A stretch of 64,000 nt of DNA, taken from positions 77,348,669 through 77,412,668 of the forward strand of contig CM066988.1 in assembly GCA_033977485.1 (NCBI GenBank), read 5' to 3'. This document shows, in pieces, positions 10,555-21,090 of the stretch (within the stretch, counting starts at the first letter, position 1; each line of letters opens with the position of its first letter). The stretch comes from Hydrangea macrophylla. Taxonomy: Eukaryota; Streptophyta; Magnoliopsida; Cornales; Hydrangeaceae. Both the position numbers and the translations under genes were made by a program. The notes under the pieces are model-generated. The model worked only from the letters and a program-made list of their open reading frames with translations. It was not told the origin of the DNA and did no database searches.

Positions 10555-11188
10555 CTAGATCCTAGGAATCTTGTTCCAAAAGTCCTCCACGTCTGACTCA
10601 TACTGTGATGTATCATCCTGAACTGTCATTTCATCATGATGCACCCAATCCAAATGCTGATCAAACTCATGAAACCCCTTTTCTTCATCCTCTTCACCTA
10701 CTTCTTTGTCTGCCTTAGCCGCGGCTATCATTTCATCCTTGTCTATGTCCACATTTGTCTGGATGAACCCAAGCTGGGCGAGGGTGCACCTCTTGCCAAA
10801 GGTTTTTAGCTGGCACTGCTACTAAAGGAATGACAGTTATAGGTTCCTCAGGTGGAGGTGGTGGTGGAGGTACTGGAGGTGGACTTGGTGGAGGTAATGG
10901 TGGTCTTGCTAATATAGCTTGAATGTGTATATCATTAAAGGTGTAGAGCTCGGTTACTAGGCCTGATATCCCTTGATGGATGAGTTCAGTGGTATGAACA
11001 TGGTAATAAGTTTCCATACGGAGGATCCATGGGTCATCAATTGCTACTACATACATATCATACCAAAGGTCTTGTTCTAGACACTCTCGAGATCTCTATA
11101 ATACCCTCTGGTGGTAAAGAACTAGATCCATCTGATCAGCATAGATAATGTGCCCACCAAAATCATCTGGGGTATGAATAGGCTCCAT
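10555..11188 (-). pseudogene. Extra ORF between 5' LTR and gag of Tekay element 1
   Basis: An unrecognised reading frame of about 210 codons starts MEPIHTPDDFGG at 11188. It has one stop (TAG, probably from CAG, near 11096), continues as DLWYDMYVVAIDDPWILRMETYY, then a proline stretch (PPLPPPSPPPVPPPPPPPEE near 10860), and after one frame change near 10750 ends in an acidic tail (VGEEDEEKGFHEFDQHLDW ... DFWNKIPRI, stop at 10555). It lies in the leader, in the sense orientation. Most chromoviruses have no ORF here. It could be a captured sequence or a family-specific accessory protein. Confidence 0.55.
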
Positions 11189-11284
11189 GCTATCATGCCC
11201 AACAAGGAAAGACTAACTTCGTACCAATACTAACACGAGGAAATACCTTAACGTATAGGACAATCGGTGTACGCCCAAACCTAG

Positions 11285-11296
11285 GCTCTGAACAAT
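11285..11296 (-). promoter_or_regulatory. Decayed primer-binding site, Tekay element 1
   Basis: The minus strand reads ATTGTTCAGAGCCTAGGTT, close to TATCAGAGCCTAGG, the site matching the initiator tRNA-Met 3' end in Tekay elements. The upstream TGG and the last ~115 bp of the LTR are missing compared with the other LTR, so a deletion has fused LTR and primer site. Confidence 0.55.
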
Positions 11297-11590
11297 ATAT
11301 TAACAAAATAAAACATAAGTAGAAATATATCACATAATTAAACACTATGTCTGGTTACAACCCAAGAGTTTAAAACAGTCTTAAAACATAAAATAAAATA
11401 CGGTCTTAGGCAACTAGTGCCATAACAAACTTAGTACAAACCAGTCTCTAATTATTACAACTTATAAACATGGAAAGTAAAACTACAAGCTAAACATAGG
11501 ACTCTAGCTTACATAGCCATATCCTTCGTCCTCATCATAGTGCTCCTCTCCATAAGCCTCCTCAAAGTTACCTTGACCTGCACCAACATA

Positions 11591-12044
11591 CAGGGGCGGA
11601 ACCAGGAATTTTGGTCAGGGGGCCTAGGCTATACGGGGGCCCCGAGGCAATTTTTTTGGGGTCTATTTTTACATTATTGGTGATTTTTTTTAGGGTCTAC
11701 TTGTATGTAATTGTGATTTTTTTGGGATATGCTTAAAATATGAGTCTATTTAGTGACACGTAAATAACATATAGTGCCTTTCAAAATTCTAGGGGGGGCT
11801 ATTTCTAAAATGCATAAAATTCTAGGTGCCTTTCCTTTTGAGTTGCATATACATGTATATCAATATATATGTAGTTGATGGCACTAAATTGGGCCTTGGA
11901 CCGCTTTGGAGGGCCTAAACATAAGTTGAGGGGGACCTAAATATAAGTTAAGGGGGGCCTATATGTAAATACTAAAAAATGTAGGGTAAAATTTTAATTC
12001 TCAAAATCTCTGGCCCCCCTCATCTCTTACTGCTTCCACCCTTG
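11591..12044. mobile_element. Non-autonomous hAT-type transposon (454 bp)
   Basis: Terminal inverted repeats CAGGGGCGGAACCAG and, on the other strand, CAAGGGTGGAAGCAG. It is flanked by a perfect 8-bp target duplication CCAACATA (11583-11590 and 12045-12052). The uninterrupted sister LTR (3480-3600) has a single CCAACATA at the same point, which gives the empty site. There is no transposase ORF; the interior is AT-rich with G/C runs near the ends. An 8-bp duplication and CAGGGGCGGA termini are hAT hallmarks. Confidence 0.93.
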
Positions 12045-12437
12045 CCAACATACTCGGCGATACCTGGATGTAGGATGCCCATGACATGAAAGCCATCAAC
12101 TTCTAAAGCTGAGCGAATATAACATATAACTGAATTCTATAAACGTTGTCCATCATCAAGATTCTATAAAAACAATTTATAAGAAATGCTTAACAGGTTT
12201 TAGCTTATTAAAGCGTCACAATTAAAAGCAAAGTATAATAAAATAAATCCTTGTTATTCACTTTATTACATAGTTGCAAATCCATTAAATAACTATCACT
12301 TAAACCACATCAAACTTGACAAGACTGGATTCTGGACTTTGGGTCCGAACGACTATACAATCACTTCATACTCGCCTCAGAGATTCTAACTCATTCCCAA
12401 CAATCAATCACCAACCAAACTCCTCCTTAACAAACCA

Positions 12438-12692
12438 CTTCATAACGAAGAATCGAAGTGTTAAGGAGTTCAAGAACATCCATTTCGTCACGAAGAACCG
12501 AAAGGAGTCTCAACTCTACGAACCTCCACTTCATCATGAAGAATCGAAGTGTTAAGGAATGATTACTTCGTCATGAAGAACTAAAGCATCTTCCATATTA
12601 TCACATTTCCAAGGAATGACTACTTCATCATGAAGAACCAAAGCATCTTCCACATTATCACATTTCCAAGGAATGACTACTTCGCCACAAAG
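12438..12692. repeat. Six-word palindrome array, CTTCGTCACGAAG type (second LTR)
   Basis: Counterpart of 3937-4253. Words are at about 12438, 12484, 12530, 12567, 12626 and 12680, including the perfect palindromes CTTCATCATGAAG and TTCGTCACGAA. It has one word fewer than the sister LTR. Confidence 0.75.
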
Positions 12693-13175
12693 AACTGAAG
12701 CATTTTTCACAATATCTTTGCAACCAATGCCCAAACCTCCTTCACATACATAGGTGACCTCCACGATCGACAACTCAACAAATCTTAAGGGCACAATTGG
12801 TCTCCTTGACCAATACAACAATTGGACAATTAATGACAGTTTTGAGAACGCGACATTTACACCTAACCAAGTGACTTAGCAAATAAATACAAATACCATA
12901 TTAAAGGATAATGATACTCATGATTTTGTCGTCAAAGTAGCATATTACCAGACTTAGCACCTTCTTATTAACCAACATCATTCCTACCTTTACATGCAAG
13001 TCCATGTTAGCTAACTAAGCTTATAAATGATGCCAAAAATACTCAAGTGATCAACACAACAAGTTTAGACTCAAAGTAACAGACCCTAACAAGTTCCAGA
13101 ATATTAACAATTAAAGTTACAACAACACAACCAACCCAGAACTGATTAAAAACAAAATTTTAAAAATCTATACTG

Positions 13176-13232
13176 AGGATCGATCCTGCAAGGATCGATC
13201 TTGCCAGTATCGATCCTGTAAGGATCAATCTT
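13176..13232. repeat. Palindrome array, AGGATCGATCCT type (second LTR)
   Basis: Four words: AGGATCGATCCT, AGGATCGATCTT, GTATCGATCCT and AGGATCAATCTT. The sister LTR has an extra CAAATCGATCCT word between the first and second. Confidence 0.85.
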
Positions 13233-14166
13233 CCTTTCTTTTTCTGCAAAATTTTGAAAAATAGAGAAACAAAGTTTCAGCTTTGTATTATAGAACAATA
13301 CTTTTTTGCATGGCCTTTAATGCTTCTAAACTACCGTAATATAGTATTTAGGTAAGTTAGAATGCTCACAAGGATATGCAATTGAAAGTCTGTGTGTTTG
13401 AACTTGATGAAATCTTGAAGAAGGCTTTGATATAAGCTCCAATGGTGGAATTTCTAACTTCTTCTCTTCTAGAATCTGAATGTGCTTCAAGAACCTCTTC
13501 TCTTCTTCTTATCCTTCTTCTAATTAGCTCACAAGATTGCTAGAACTTCAAATGGAGTATATGTGTGATTGCATATAGAGAATTGAGAGATCTTCTCTTT
13601 GGGTTCCCATGGTTTCTCTCCTCTCTCCCTCTAAGTGTGTTTTTTTTCTAATTTACTGCTGTAAATTTTCTCAATGATGTTTCTAACCATGCATATGCTT
13701 GTAGAAGAGAGATCTCCTAAGTTGAGGGTGTGATGACAAGTGTATAATGTGTCAAGCTTAAAATTTACATGTGTGACATGTGTAGAAGAGTACACATGGA
13801 CCAATAAGGGGCTGCCACGTGTTGGGTTATGGGTCCTACCTTGGTTTTACCTGCAACATCTCAAACTACATGCAATTGTCTCAATTTACATGCACGGCCT
13901 CAAAGTGCGTATAAAATGACCGCTACATGCACAAACAGGGAAATGTGTTCAGGTCCGGATGTGAAATTTATACAAGTTTTTAGACTAAGAATATTAGTGA
14001 CAGAAATACAATAGTGCACGAAATACAGGTTCTTGACTAAAATGTGCAAACGGACTAAAATCGTATACATTTAAGAAATTCAACTAAATATATAAATTTC
14101 ACTCAATTAGATATGGAATTGAAATTCAAATATTAAATAGATAGTATAAAGTACTAGGAAAATTAC

Positions 14167-14760
14167 GTATGCTTCAAACATATCTGAAGCGATAACTAGA
14201 CTTGTATGGTGTACTAATGTCCCTCTACCGTCAACATTATAATCATATTCAGATAATCGGATAACTGTTACTGTCAACCTGAATGATGAATACATCTTCC
14301 ATTCCTTGAGTTTGGTTCACCTCTCATGATTACCAAGCATGTTGATAACTAACTACTTATCAACAAGACTGCAGTACTCAGTAATCAACTTGGTGACATT
14401 CTCAAGGGAATGCTTACTCTATTTCAGAGAGGAGATTCTATCTTGACAATGTATGCTCACAATCATATGAACATGACTTACCCAAGACACCTAGGTGTTC
14501 ATCTTGAAGACCTCACTAATTGGTAAATCAAAGTAGTCGCATTCATAGTCTGTGTCCAGAATCGTCTCAAGATTAAGAACACGTACCTTATACAAGTTAT
14601 GAGTTCCTAATGACTATTGACAGTTTTATATGTCAATAGGAAAGCTCATGGTCCGTCAATGCACTATAAGCACTAGCATATTAACTAAGAGTCATACTCT
14701 AGTGATTGAGATTAATCACTCCATCCAATGGTAGATAATCATGCTATAGTGCATACCTGA
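14167..14760 (-). repeat. Copia C LTR, distal piece
   Basis: Non-coding sequence of Copia-LTR character, read on the minus strand. It is interpreted as the continuation of the LTR piece 38983-39171, separated from it by the nested Athila B/Tekay 2/Athila A block. Its left end is cut at the edge of the Tekay 1 LTR. The exact breakpoint with Athila B is uncertain (14750-14795), and no target duplication could be fixed. Confidence 0.5.
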
Positions 14761-16241
14761 TGAGATATCCAGTCTCATCATCCACTGTGATAATTATATA
14801 AAAGTATATTCTACTTTAAAAGATTTGCAGTGTGGAAGTAGAGATCGAACCCACAGAGATTGAAGTACTAAAGCACTCTAATTTTAAAACCTAAACCTAG
14901 TTAATTAAGAAAGCAAAATTTTGATTTTGATTTTAATTAAACTAAGAAACTAAGGAAATAAATCTAACTATGAAAGCGATTAAAAGTTGTTTTAATAAAT
15001 ATGTGTATGGAACCTAGGATTGCAAATCCACCGAGCTTCATAATAAGGGTATCTATGCATTCAATTAGCTTATTACATTGGATGATAATGGAGAATCTTA
15101 GCTACAAGCCCAATTCCTCCATCAAGAAGATAACTACAATTTAAGCATCAACATAATTCATCTTCGGTTGGCACGGAGTGTCTCACACTAAACTAGGGTT
15201 GCAGCACACTCCATCTTCCCTAGGCATGAACTATTTGACTACTTGATATCACAATTTCAAATAAACACTATTACATATAAATAATCTATACAAACACAGC
15301 ATATACAGACTATTGAGCACATCACATCCAAAATAGATCTAAGACAAGAATAGATTTTGAAAGCAACGATTCAATCGATGAATATGATTTAATTAATTAA
15401 AATCCTCTAAACATGTAATCATCATCCATACATAATAAAACTAAAAGAAAAACATAAAATGCACCTATTACTTTGCTAGGGTTTCTTTGAAACCCTAGAT
15501 ATAGGTCTAGGTGGTCATTTGGCAAGAGGTTGATGGAGGCGGCCATGAGAATCATGGTCTTCTTCTTCTGCTTACTTCTCCCTCTTCAATGGCAGAAGTT
15601 TTAGTTATGGAAGGATGTGTATAATGTTGTGCCACCCCAAAATTGATATAGAATAGGATTTATATAGATTTTGGAAGGGTTAACTTTTCTAAACCTAATC
15701 ACACTAAAACTGCTATTTTTATGTTTCTGGACGTATTCAGCCAATTCCAATCGCACAGGGCTCTTTTGTACCTCAAAATACGCATTTTTAACTTATTCAA
15801 CGGGTCGAGCGAGCGGGTAGCTCCGGCGAGATGCCTTTTTTTCCAACTTTTTGAAGATTTTTTCAGCTTTGCTCACCGATCGTAGAATTATGATAAAGTT
15901 TAACTCGAACCTCGTATTAACCCACCGTTTGTGGCCACACGTCCATAACTCGAAGATCTACATTTTATATCTCTGGAGACATTTCTCAAATCCAAAGTAT
16001 TCCTTGTCAAAAATGCAGTTTACCGAGGCTGCTACTGTCTCCAGCTTTCACCGGAATCACCTTTTGAGCACAAAATGTCGTCCAAAGTCACTAATCATTG
16101 AATTTTAGTGCATTTTCACGTTAAAGCTCCAAAACCTACAAAACATAGAATACTTATTAAAAACACTTAATAACAAAATGAAGTGGGCTAACAAAGCGTA
16201 TCTTCAGGACTATAAACCGAAACTATTTGTTCCCGATTACA
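14761..16241 (-). repeat. LTR of Athila B left arm
   Basis: The minus strand starts TGTAATCGGGAACAAATAG. It ends near 14761 after the Athila-style block GTGGGTTCGA and CTTTAAAAGATTTG. Its partner is 37482-38982 in the opposite orientation. A GC-rich word cluster (GGGTCGAGCGAGCGGG, 15799-15830) occupies the position where palindrome arrays lie in Athila A and C. Confidence 0.75.
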
Positions 16242-16256
16242 CCCCCAAACCTACTC
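16242..16256 (-). promoter_or_regulatory. Polypurine tract, Athila B left arm
   Basis: The minus strand reads GAGTAGGTTTGGGGG, directly before the LTR start. The same tract is in the right arm (AGTAAGTTTGGGGA, ending 37480). Confidence 0.65.
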
Positions 16257-17048
16257 TTTGCTAGTCCTCAAGCAAAGAAAAACATAAAAATAAATCTGAT
16301 GTACAATTAAAGATCCTGACTCACTATCACAGGCAACGAGATTGCATTTAGCATATGCAATACACCTTTTAAACCCCTAGGTGTCCCTAGTAGGACGAGT
16401 GAAGTCTCGTGGTAGTCAAATGAACACGCGCATGTCATGAACTTGGAATATATAACTCGGATAACCATCTAACTTGCTTCGACTACAAATCTCACAATTT
16501 TAATTACACTCTCAAATGAAATATTCAGAACATGTGTAATCTCTCTAATATATGGGAGCAAAGGAATATGTTTTCAAAATGAGAAATGCTCACATATGAC
16601 TCGTAAAAGACGCATGACACAAAAGAACAGAAGTCTCATGGATAGGACGCCAATAGTCAAGAAAAATTAATTGTTACCATGTTTTAATTCCCCTCCCATC
16701 ATTTACATATTCAAACCATGTTTTCTAGGATCAAATAGGATTTTTCAAAGGTTGTAACGTGGCTCAGGCAATGAAAAAGAATAGAATGAATTCATCAAGT
16801 AATCTTCAGAATGGCATTATAAGGCATATTCAAATTCTTTCACTCATTCTTCTACCAACTTCATCTTTTCATTCTCTTCTTTTTATATTTTTTAAATTTC
16901 TTTCCTCTTCTTTTTTTTCTTTTCTTCTTTCAACCTTTTTCTTTTCCTTTTCGTTACTTTTGAAACGAATATTCATTGAATACCAAGGCAACTACCCCAA
17001 ACATCAGCTTGTTTTCATCTTCTTCTTAATCAACACACCACCTTATCA

Positions 17049-17105
17049 CCACTGAAAGTTGATCAATCTTTCAGTGGTAAACTCCAAGTTGGCCAAGTTG
17101 GAGGA
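17049..17105. repeat. Two adjacent hairpin-forming palindromes
   Basis: CCACTGAAAG and CTTTCAGTGG are perfect 10-bp arms around TTGATCAAT (17049-17077). Then comes CTCCAAGTTGG facing CCAAGTTGGAG (about 17082-17103), with two mismatches. The right arm of Athila B has the same pair around 36405-36465 in decayed form. Confidence 0.7.
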
Positions 17106-17240
17106 AAAAAAAAAGGATCATGGTGAATAAAAAAAGAGAGGCACCTTAAAGGCTCAAAGGGGCGAACTAAGGAAATTTTATCATTTATCTGGATAGGTCA
17201 AATGGTAAAAAGGGTAAAAAAACAAAGCGGGCCTAAATCC

Positions 17241-17390
17241 ACATCCTAGGGTGATACGGTTCCTCAATGTTTATGACAGAAGATTATTTAGCATTTTAGC
17301 AAATATTTTAACTTGACATCCTAGGGTGATACGGTTCCTCAACGTTTATGACAGAAGATTATTTAGCATTTTAGCAAATATTTTAACTTG
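17241..17390. repeat. 75-bp direct tandem duplication
   Basis: Units 17241-17315 and 17316-17390 differ at one position (CAATG against CAACG). The right arm has only one copy (near 36210-36280), so the duplication arose after the two arms separated. Confidence 0.9.
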
Positions 17391-17465
17391 ACTATCAACC
17401 AAAACAAGAATAATACATGAGACTAAACAACGAGTTAATGCACTATTTCAATGAAATTCGACAAA

Positions 17466-17870
17466 CTGGTAATGCAGCGATCACTAGTCGAGGTCGACAG
17501 CTCAAAGCATCGGCTACAACATTTGCTTTACCCAGATGAAACTGTAATGAAAAGTCATAGTCCTTGAGTAACTCCCATCTTCATTGTCGCATGTTTAATT
17601 CCTTCTAAGAGAAAAAATACTTCAAGCTCTTATGATTAGAAAACAGATCAAACTTTTCTCCATAGAGATAGTGTCTCCAAATCTCAATGCAAACACTATT
17701 GCTGCCGATTCCAAATCATGCGTAGGATAGTTCTTCTCATGTACCTTCAACTGTCTAGATTCATATGCAATGACATTCCCATCCTGTATAAGAACACAAC
17801 CAAGTCCTTGGTATAATGCATCATTATAGATCACATATCTTTCTCCACTCTAAGATATCGCGAGTACTGG
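17466..17870 (-). pseudogene. pol: RNase H, Tekay element 2
   Basis: Minus-strand reading [37 protein letters not shown] and [12 protein letters not shown]. The first catalytic Asp motif, usually YSDAS, is YNDAL here. A frame change follows near FALRFGDT, and the region ends at the Athila B junction. Confidence 0.8.
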
Positions 17871-18880
17871 TACATAAGTCAATCTTTCCTTTAACTCTTG
17901 AAATGCACACTCGTGCTTGTTTGTCCATTCGTGCTTTATCTCCTTTCTCATCAAATTCATCAAAGGTCCTGCAATCTTGGAAAATCCTTCGACGAATCTT
18001 CGATAATATCCTACTAGGCCAAGGAAACTTCTGACCTCTATCGCATTGGTCGGTCTATTCCAGCTTAAGACTGCATCGATCTGAGATAAGTTCACAGAGA
18101 TACCATCCTGAAATATAATATATCCCAAGAATTTGACCTCTTGTAGCCAAAATTCGTACTTGCTGAACTTCGCATACACCTTGCTATCTCGAAGTGTCTG
18201 TAAAGCAATTTGTAAGTGTTCCTTGTGATCTTTCTCTGACTTTGAGTAGATCAATATATCATCGATGAATACTATAAAGAATTTATACAGATGTGGTCTA
18301 AATACTCAATTCATCAAGTCCATGAATGCTACTAGCGCATTAGTTAATCCAAAAGCTATAACTAGAAACTCATAATGCCCGTATCTTATCCTGAACGCAG
18401 TCTTTGTCACATCCTCTGGTCGAACTAACAGTTGGTGATACCCCGAACGTAGACCGATCTTGGAAAAAATCCTAGATCCTTCTAATTGGTCGAATAGATC
18501 ATCTATCCAAGGTAGTGGGTATCGGTTCTTGTTCATAACCTTGTTCAACTCCTTGTAGTCTATGCAGATTTAAAGTGTTCCATCCTTCTTTTTCAAAAAC
18601 AGAATTAGTGCTCCCCAAGGTGATGTACTTGGGTGAACAAATCCCAAATCTTCAAGTTCCTGAACTTGCTTATTCAATTCCAACATCTCAGTCGGTGCCA
18701 TCCTATATGGAGTCTTAGATATTAGCAATGTGCCAGGTACTAGGTCCACATAGAAGTCTATCTACCTCTTTGGTGGAAGTCCTTTAATATCCTGGAATAC
18801 ATCTTGAAAGTTTTGTATGATAGGAATCTAATCCATCATGAGTTCGATACTCGTACTCCCGATTACAGCTAAACCACTTG
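17850..18880 (-). pseudogene. pol: Reverse transcriptase, Tekay element 2
   Basis: Two open stretches. At 18548-18306: [33 protein letters not shown], and [18 protein letters not shown] in place of the usual MPFGLTNAP. At 18254-17850: SKSEKDHKEHLQIALQTLR, FLGYIIFQDGI and SFLGLVGYYRRFVEGFSKIAGP. The FIDDILIYSKS catalytic block spans the junction around 18270-18240. Stops and one frame change separate the pieces. Confidence 0.85.
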
Positions 18881-18908
18881 TCAAGAACATATCACACGTT
18901 GAATGGCA

Positions 18909-19298
18909 TTAAAATATGATCATCGGTCGTCCTAGTATTGGAAATACAATCGTCCTGGTAGGACAGTCCACATTGGCATCATACTTAGTCAACCAATCCA
19001 TCCCTAGGATAATATTGAACTCTGACATTGACAGAACTACTAAGTGTGCTGGAAGATTCCTATCTCCCAAGGTCAATGGGAAATCTTTACATACTTTATT
19101 CAACCTAACAGTCACTCCCAATGGTGACATAATATTTAGTGCAGGCTCAAGTGTCTGGGGTTCTAAACCCAATTGACACACAATCTTAATAGCAATAAAT
19201 GAACGTGTAGCCCCAGTATCGAATAAAGTTTTAACTGGACTATGAAAGAGTACAAGCGTACCTTCCAAATGCTGTTGTTCATCCGTGTTGAAGCCTGC
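18909..19298 (-). pseudogene. pol: Aspartic protease, Tekay element 2 (5' end beyond Athila A)
   Basis: An open stretch of 130 residues with the intact catalytic motif LFDTGATRSFI near its N-terminus and the C-terminal NIILGMDWLTKYDANVDC. The N-terminus is cut by the Athila A insertion at 19298; the continuation is at 33928. Confidence 0.88.
19294..19298. repeat. Target-site duplication of Athila A (left)
   Basis: CCTGC before the LTR; the right copy is CCTTC at 33928-33932. One mismatch. The two flanks join in frame within the Tekay 2 protease. Confidence 0.75.
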
Positions 19299-19551
19299 TG
19301 ACAAGCGGGGGTATTTGTAAAATACAACCGCGCTAAAAGAAGAAAATGTGCTAAATTATTTCACAAGTCCTTCATTTATCTGCAATTTGAATTACAATGC
19401 TAGTTTGTACACAATTTGATTAAACTATGATAAGTTGTTTGTTTTAGCTGTAGTTTGTGCAGATTACTGTTGTTGTGTAAAGAATTAGATGAGAAAGATA
19501 AAAGGGAGTGCTGAATTTTAATGAAGACAAGTAAAGGATGAAAAGTGAACC

Positions 19552-19663
19552 TTGATCGATTGAAAGACCATTCGATCGATCGAAGGTTCGATCGATCGAC
19601 AGAAGTTCAAGCGCTCGAAGACCCCAGAGGTTCAATCGATTGAAAGATGTTCGATCAATCGAA
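19552..19663. repeat. Palindrome array 1, Athila A 5' LTR (six words)
   Basis: Words in order: TTGATCGATTGAA, TTCGATCGATCGAA, TTCGATCGATCGAC, TTCAAGCGCTCGAA, TTCAATCGATTGAA and TTCGATCAATCGAA. The spacers differ. The fourth word has a different centre (AGCGCT) but is still largely self-complementary. The array ends 70 bp upstream of the TATA motif. Confidence 0.92.
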
Positions 19664-19732
19664 CATGGCTTTTATCAAATTTTACGCGCACGCAGCAGAA
19701 ACGGGATGTTAACCCTAGCATTAGGTTTTCAG

Positions 19733-19740
19733 TATTTATA
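19733..19740 (+). promoter_or_regulatory. Putative TATA motif, Athila A LTR
   Basis: TATTTATA lies between the two arrays and is followed by leader-like sequence. The 3' LTR copy is TATTATA. It is a weak match to consensus. Confidence 0.45.
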
Positions 19741-20151
19741 CTCGTATTGTATACGTCCATAAGGACGCCCACTTTCATTTTCATCAGTTTATAGAGAGTA
19801 GAGAGCTTTACTTTGTTTATTTTGTAGGTTTTAATCAAGGATATATATTGTTTGGTTTAGATTCCTCCTAGTTCAATACAAGTTTTCATTTCCAGGTTAC
19901 TTTGTTTATGTTCTGTACTTAGTTTATAGTAGTATAACTTGTTATCCCATAGTCTTGCATGTTAGTTAGAGTTAAACACTTAAGTTTCATAGATTTTATG
20001 CAAAAATCACAACCAAACACACCTTTAATGGAACTTTACGTTAAAAATGCATCTGAGACATTTCAAACCATGTCTGAGTAGTCCCCAGGTTGGGAGATCA
20101 CGATGAAACTGTGATCTTAAGCCTCTGCCATGCAGCAGAATAATTCCTGTG

Positions 20152-20272
20152 TTCGATCGATCGAATATGTTCGATAGATCGAAACAGAGATACAGTCGAG
20201 CGATCGAAGTCAGTTCGATCGATCGAGAGATGAAGATATTCGATCGATCGAAAGCGCGTCGATCGATCGAAC
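20152..20272. repeat. Palindrome array 2, Athila A 5' LTR (six words)
   Basis: Words: TTCGATCGATCGAA, TTCGATAGATCGAA, GTCGAGCGATCGAA, TTCGATCGATCGAG, TTCGATCGATCGAA and GTCGATCGATCGAA. One word has the GAGCG centre, as in every Athila A array. It begins 412 bp after the TATA motif, so it would be in the transcript leader. Confidence 0.92.
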
Positions 20273-20903
20273 CTTCTGATTCTTGAGGACATTCTATGCA
20301 GTATTCCTAGACTTTCTGCTTTACTGATTTGTTATCAAATTGTCCCCAAATGCTCAGTTTGTCAAAACAGTCTGTAAACTTTAAGCCTTGAGGCATTTTT
20401 CTTCAATATATTTTGCAAACCACCCGCAATGCTAACACCATTGTAGGTGAGAGTCTAAACTATTATTTTAAACCGCTTTTGTGCATTTCAAACTTCATTG
20501 TGATGATATAGTCCCGGTCATGAAAGTACTATGGATTCTTTATCCTAAGAGAAATACGGAATACTGTAGAGAGTGTGCTCCATTGAGCTTCAATATGTAA
20601 TCCCAACATTCCCTTTTAGTAAGAAAAACACGTTTTAAAATATCACTTTACTTTGTTAGTTAGTTGTTAGATTAATTTAGTTTAATTGCTTTATCTTTAG
20701 TAGTTGATAAATTGTAGGACTTTGTGTTCTACACTCCTTTAAAATATTGATTTTTATTTTCTTGTTTGAGATTAATCTAGGTACTTAGTTTAACACCTTC
20801 CCTGTGGGATTGACCTGGACTTAACCAGATTACTACTTGCACGATTACCTACACTTGGGTATAGCACACAAGCGCACACAGAAGAATTCTCGTGTCAAGT
20901 TTT

Positions 20904-20921
20904 TGGCGCCGTTGCCGGGGA
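20904..20921 (+). promoter_or_regulatory. Primer-binding site (tRNA-Asp), Athila A
   Basis: TGGCGCCGTTGCCGGGGA is complementary to the 3' end of plant tRNA-Asp(GTC) and lies six bases after the LTR. It primes minus-strand DNA synthesis. Confidence 0.92.
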
Positions 20922-20925
20922 AGGC

Positions 20926-21053
20926 GACAAGCTATCGCTTCGATTACCTCAATCTATCCTTATCTCTTTCTGTTTTTCTTTTTCTTTCAGACAAGCTATC
21001 GCTTCGATTACCTCAATCTATCCTTATCTCTTTCTGTTTTTCTTTTTCTTTCA
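20926..21053. repeat. Exact 64-bp tandem duplication in the leader
   Basis: Units 20926-20989 and 20990-21053 appear identical (GACAAGCTATCGCTTCG ... TTTCTTTCA). They lie just after the primer-binding site and before gag. Confidence 0.92.
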
Positions 21054-21090
21054 TTCTTTAGATTAAGAAATACTTAGGGTCTTTCCCTTT

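Larger units (their letters stand above)
3163..14166 (-). mobile_element. Tekay/Del-type chromovirus (Ty3/Gypsy), element 1
   Basis: A two-LTR element on the minus strand: 5' LTR at right (11294-14166), then leader, an extra ORF, gag, protease, RT, RNase H, integrase with chromodomain, polypurine tract, and 3' LTR at left (3163-5739). Domain order PR-RT-RH-IN-chromodomain is that of chromoviruses. The primer-binding site is a decayed initiator-tRNA-Met type. All frames are broken, so it is inactive. The 5' LTR has lost about 10 bp at its outer edge and about 115 bp at its inner edge, and carries an hAT insertion. Confidence 0.9.
11294..14166 (-). repeat. 5' LTR of Tekay element 1, truncated and interrupted
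   Basis: It matches 3280-5729 of the 3' LTR. It lacks the outermost TGTAACACTG at its right edge and about 115 bp at its inner edge, and contains the hAT element 11591-12044. The differences from the 3' LTR are numerous, so this is an old insertion. The right edge abuts a Copia LTR without a target duplication. Confidence 0.85.
14761..17465 (-). mobile_element. Athila B left arm, outer part (LTR plus 3' UTR, inverted)
   Basis: The reverse complement matches 36130-38982 closely. It contains an LTR (14761-16241), a polypurine tract and 1.2 kb of 3' UTR, which breaks off at 17465 against Tekay element 2 and resumes at 34625. It has no coding sequence. A tandem duplication and two hairpin-prone palindromes lie in the 3' UTR. 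Confidence 0.85.
19299..20897 (+). repeat. 5' LTR of Athila A (1599 bp)
   Basis: This LTR runs from TGACAAGCGGGGG to TTCTCGTGTCA. It contains array 1 (19552-19663), a TATA motif (19733-19740) and array 2 (20152-20272). Compared with the 3' LTR it lacks one palindrome word and about 37 bp near 20597. Confidence 0.95.

Noticed and set aside
16759..17055. 98-codon ORF in the Athila B left arm
   Set aside because: It lies antisense in a pyrimidine-rich 3' UTR, and the other arm does not keep it open.
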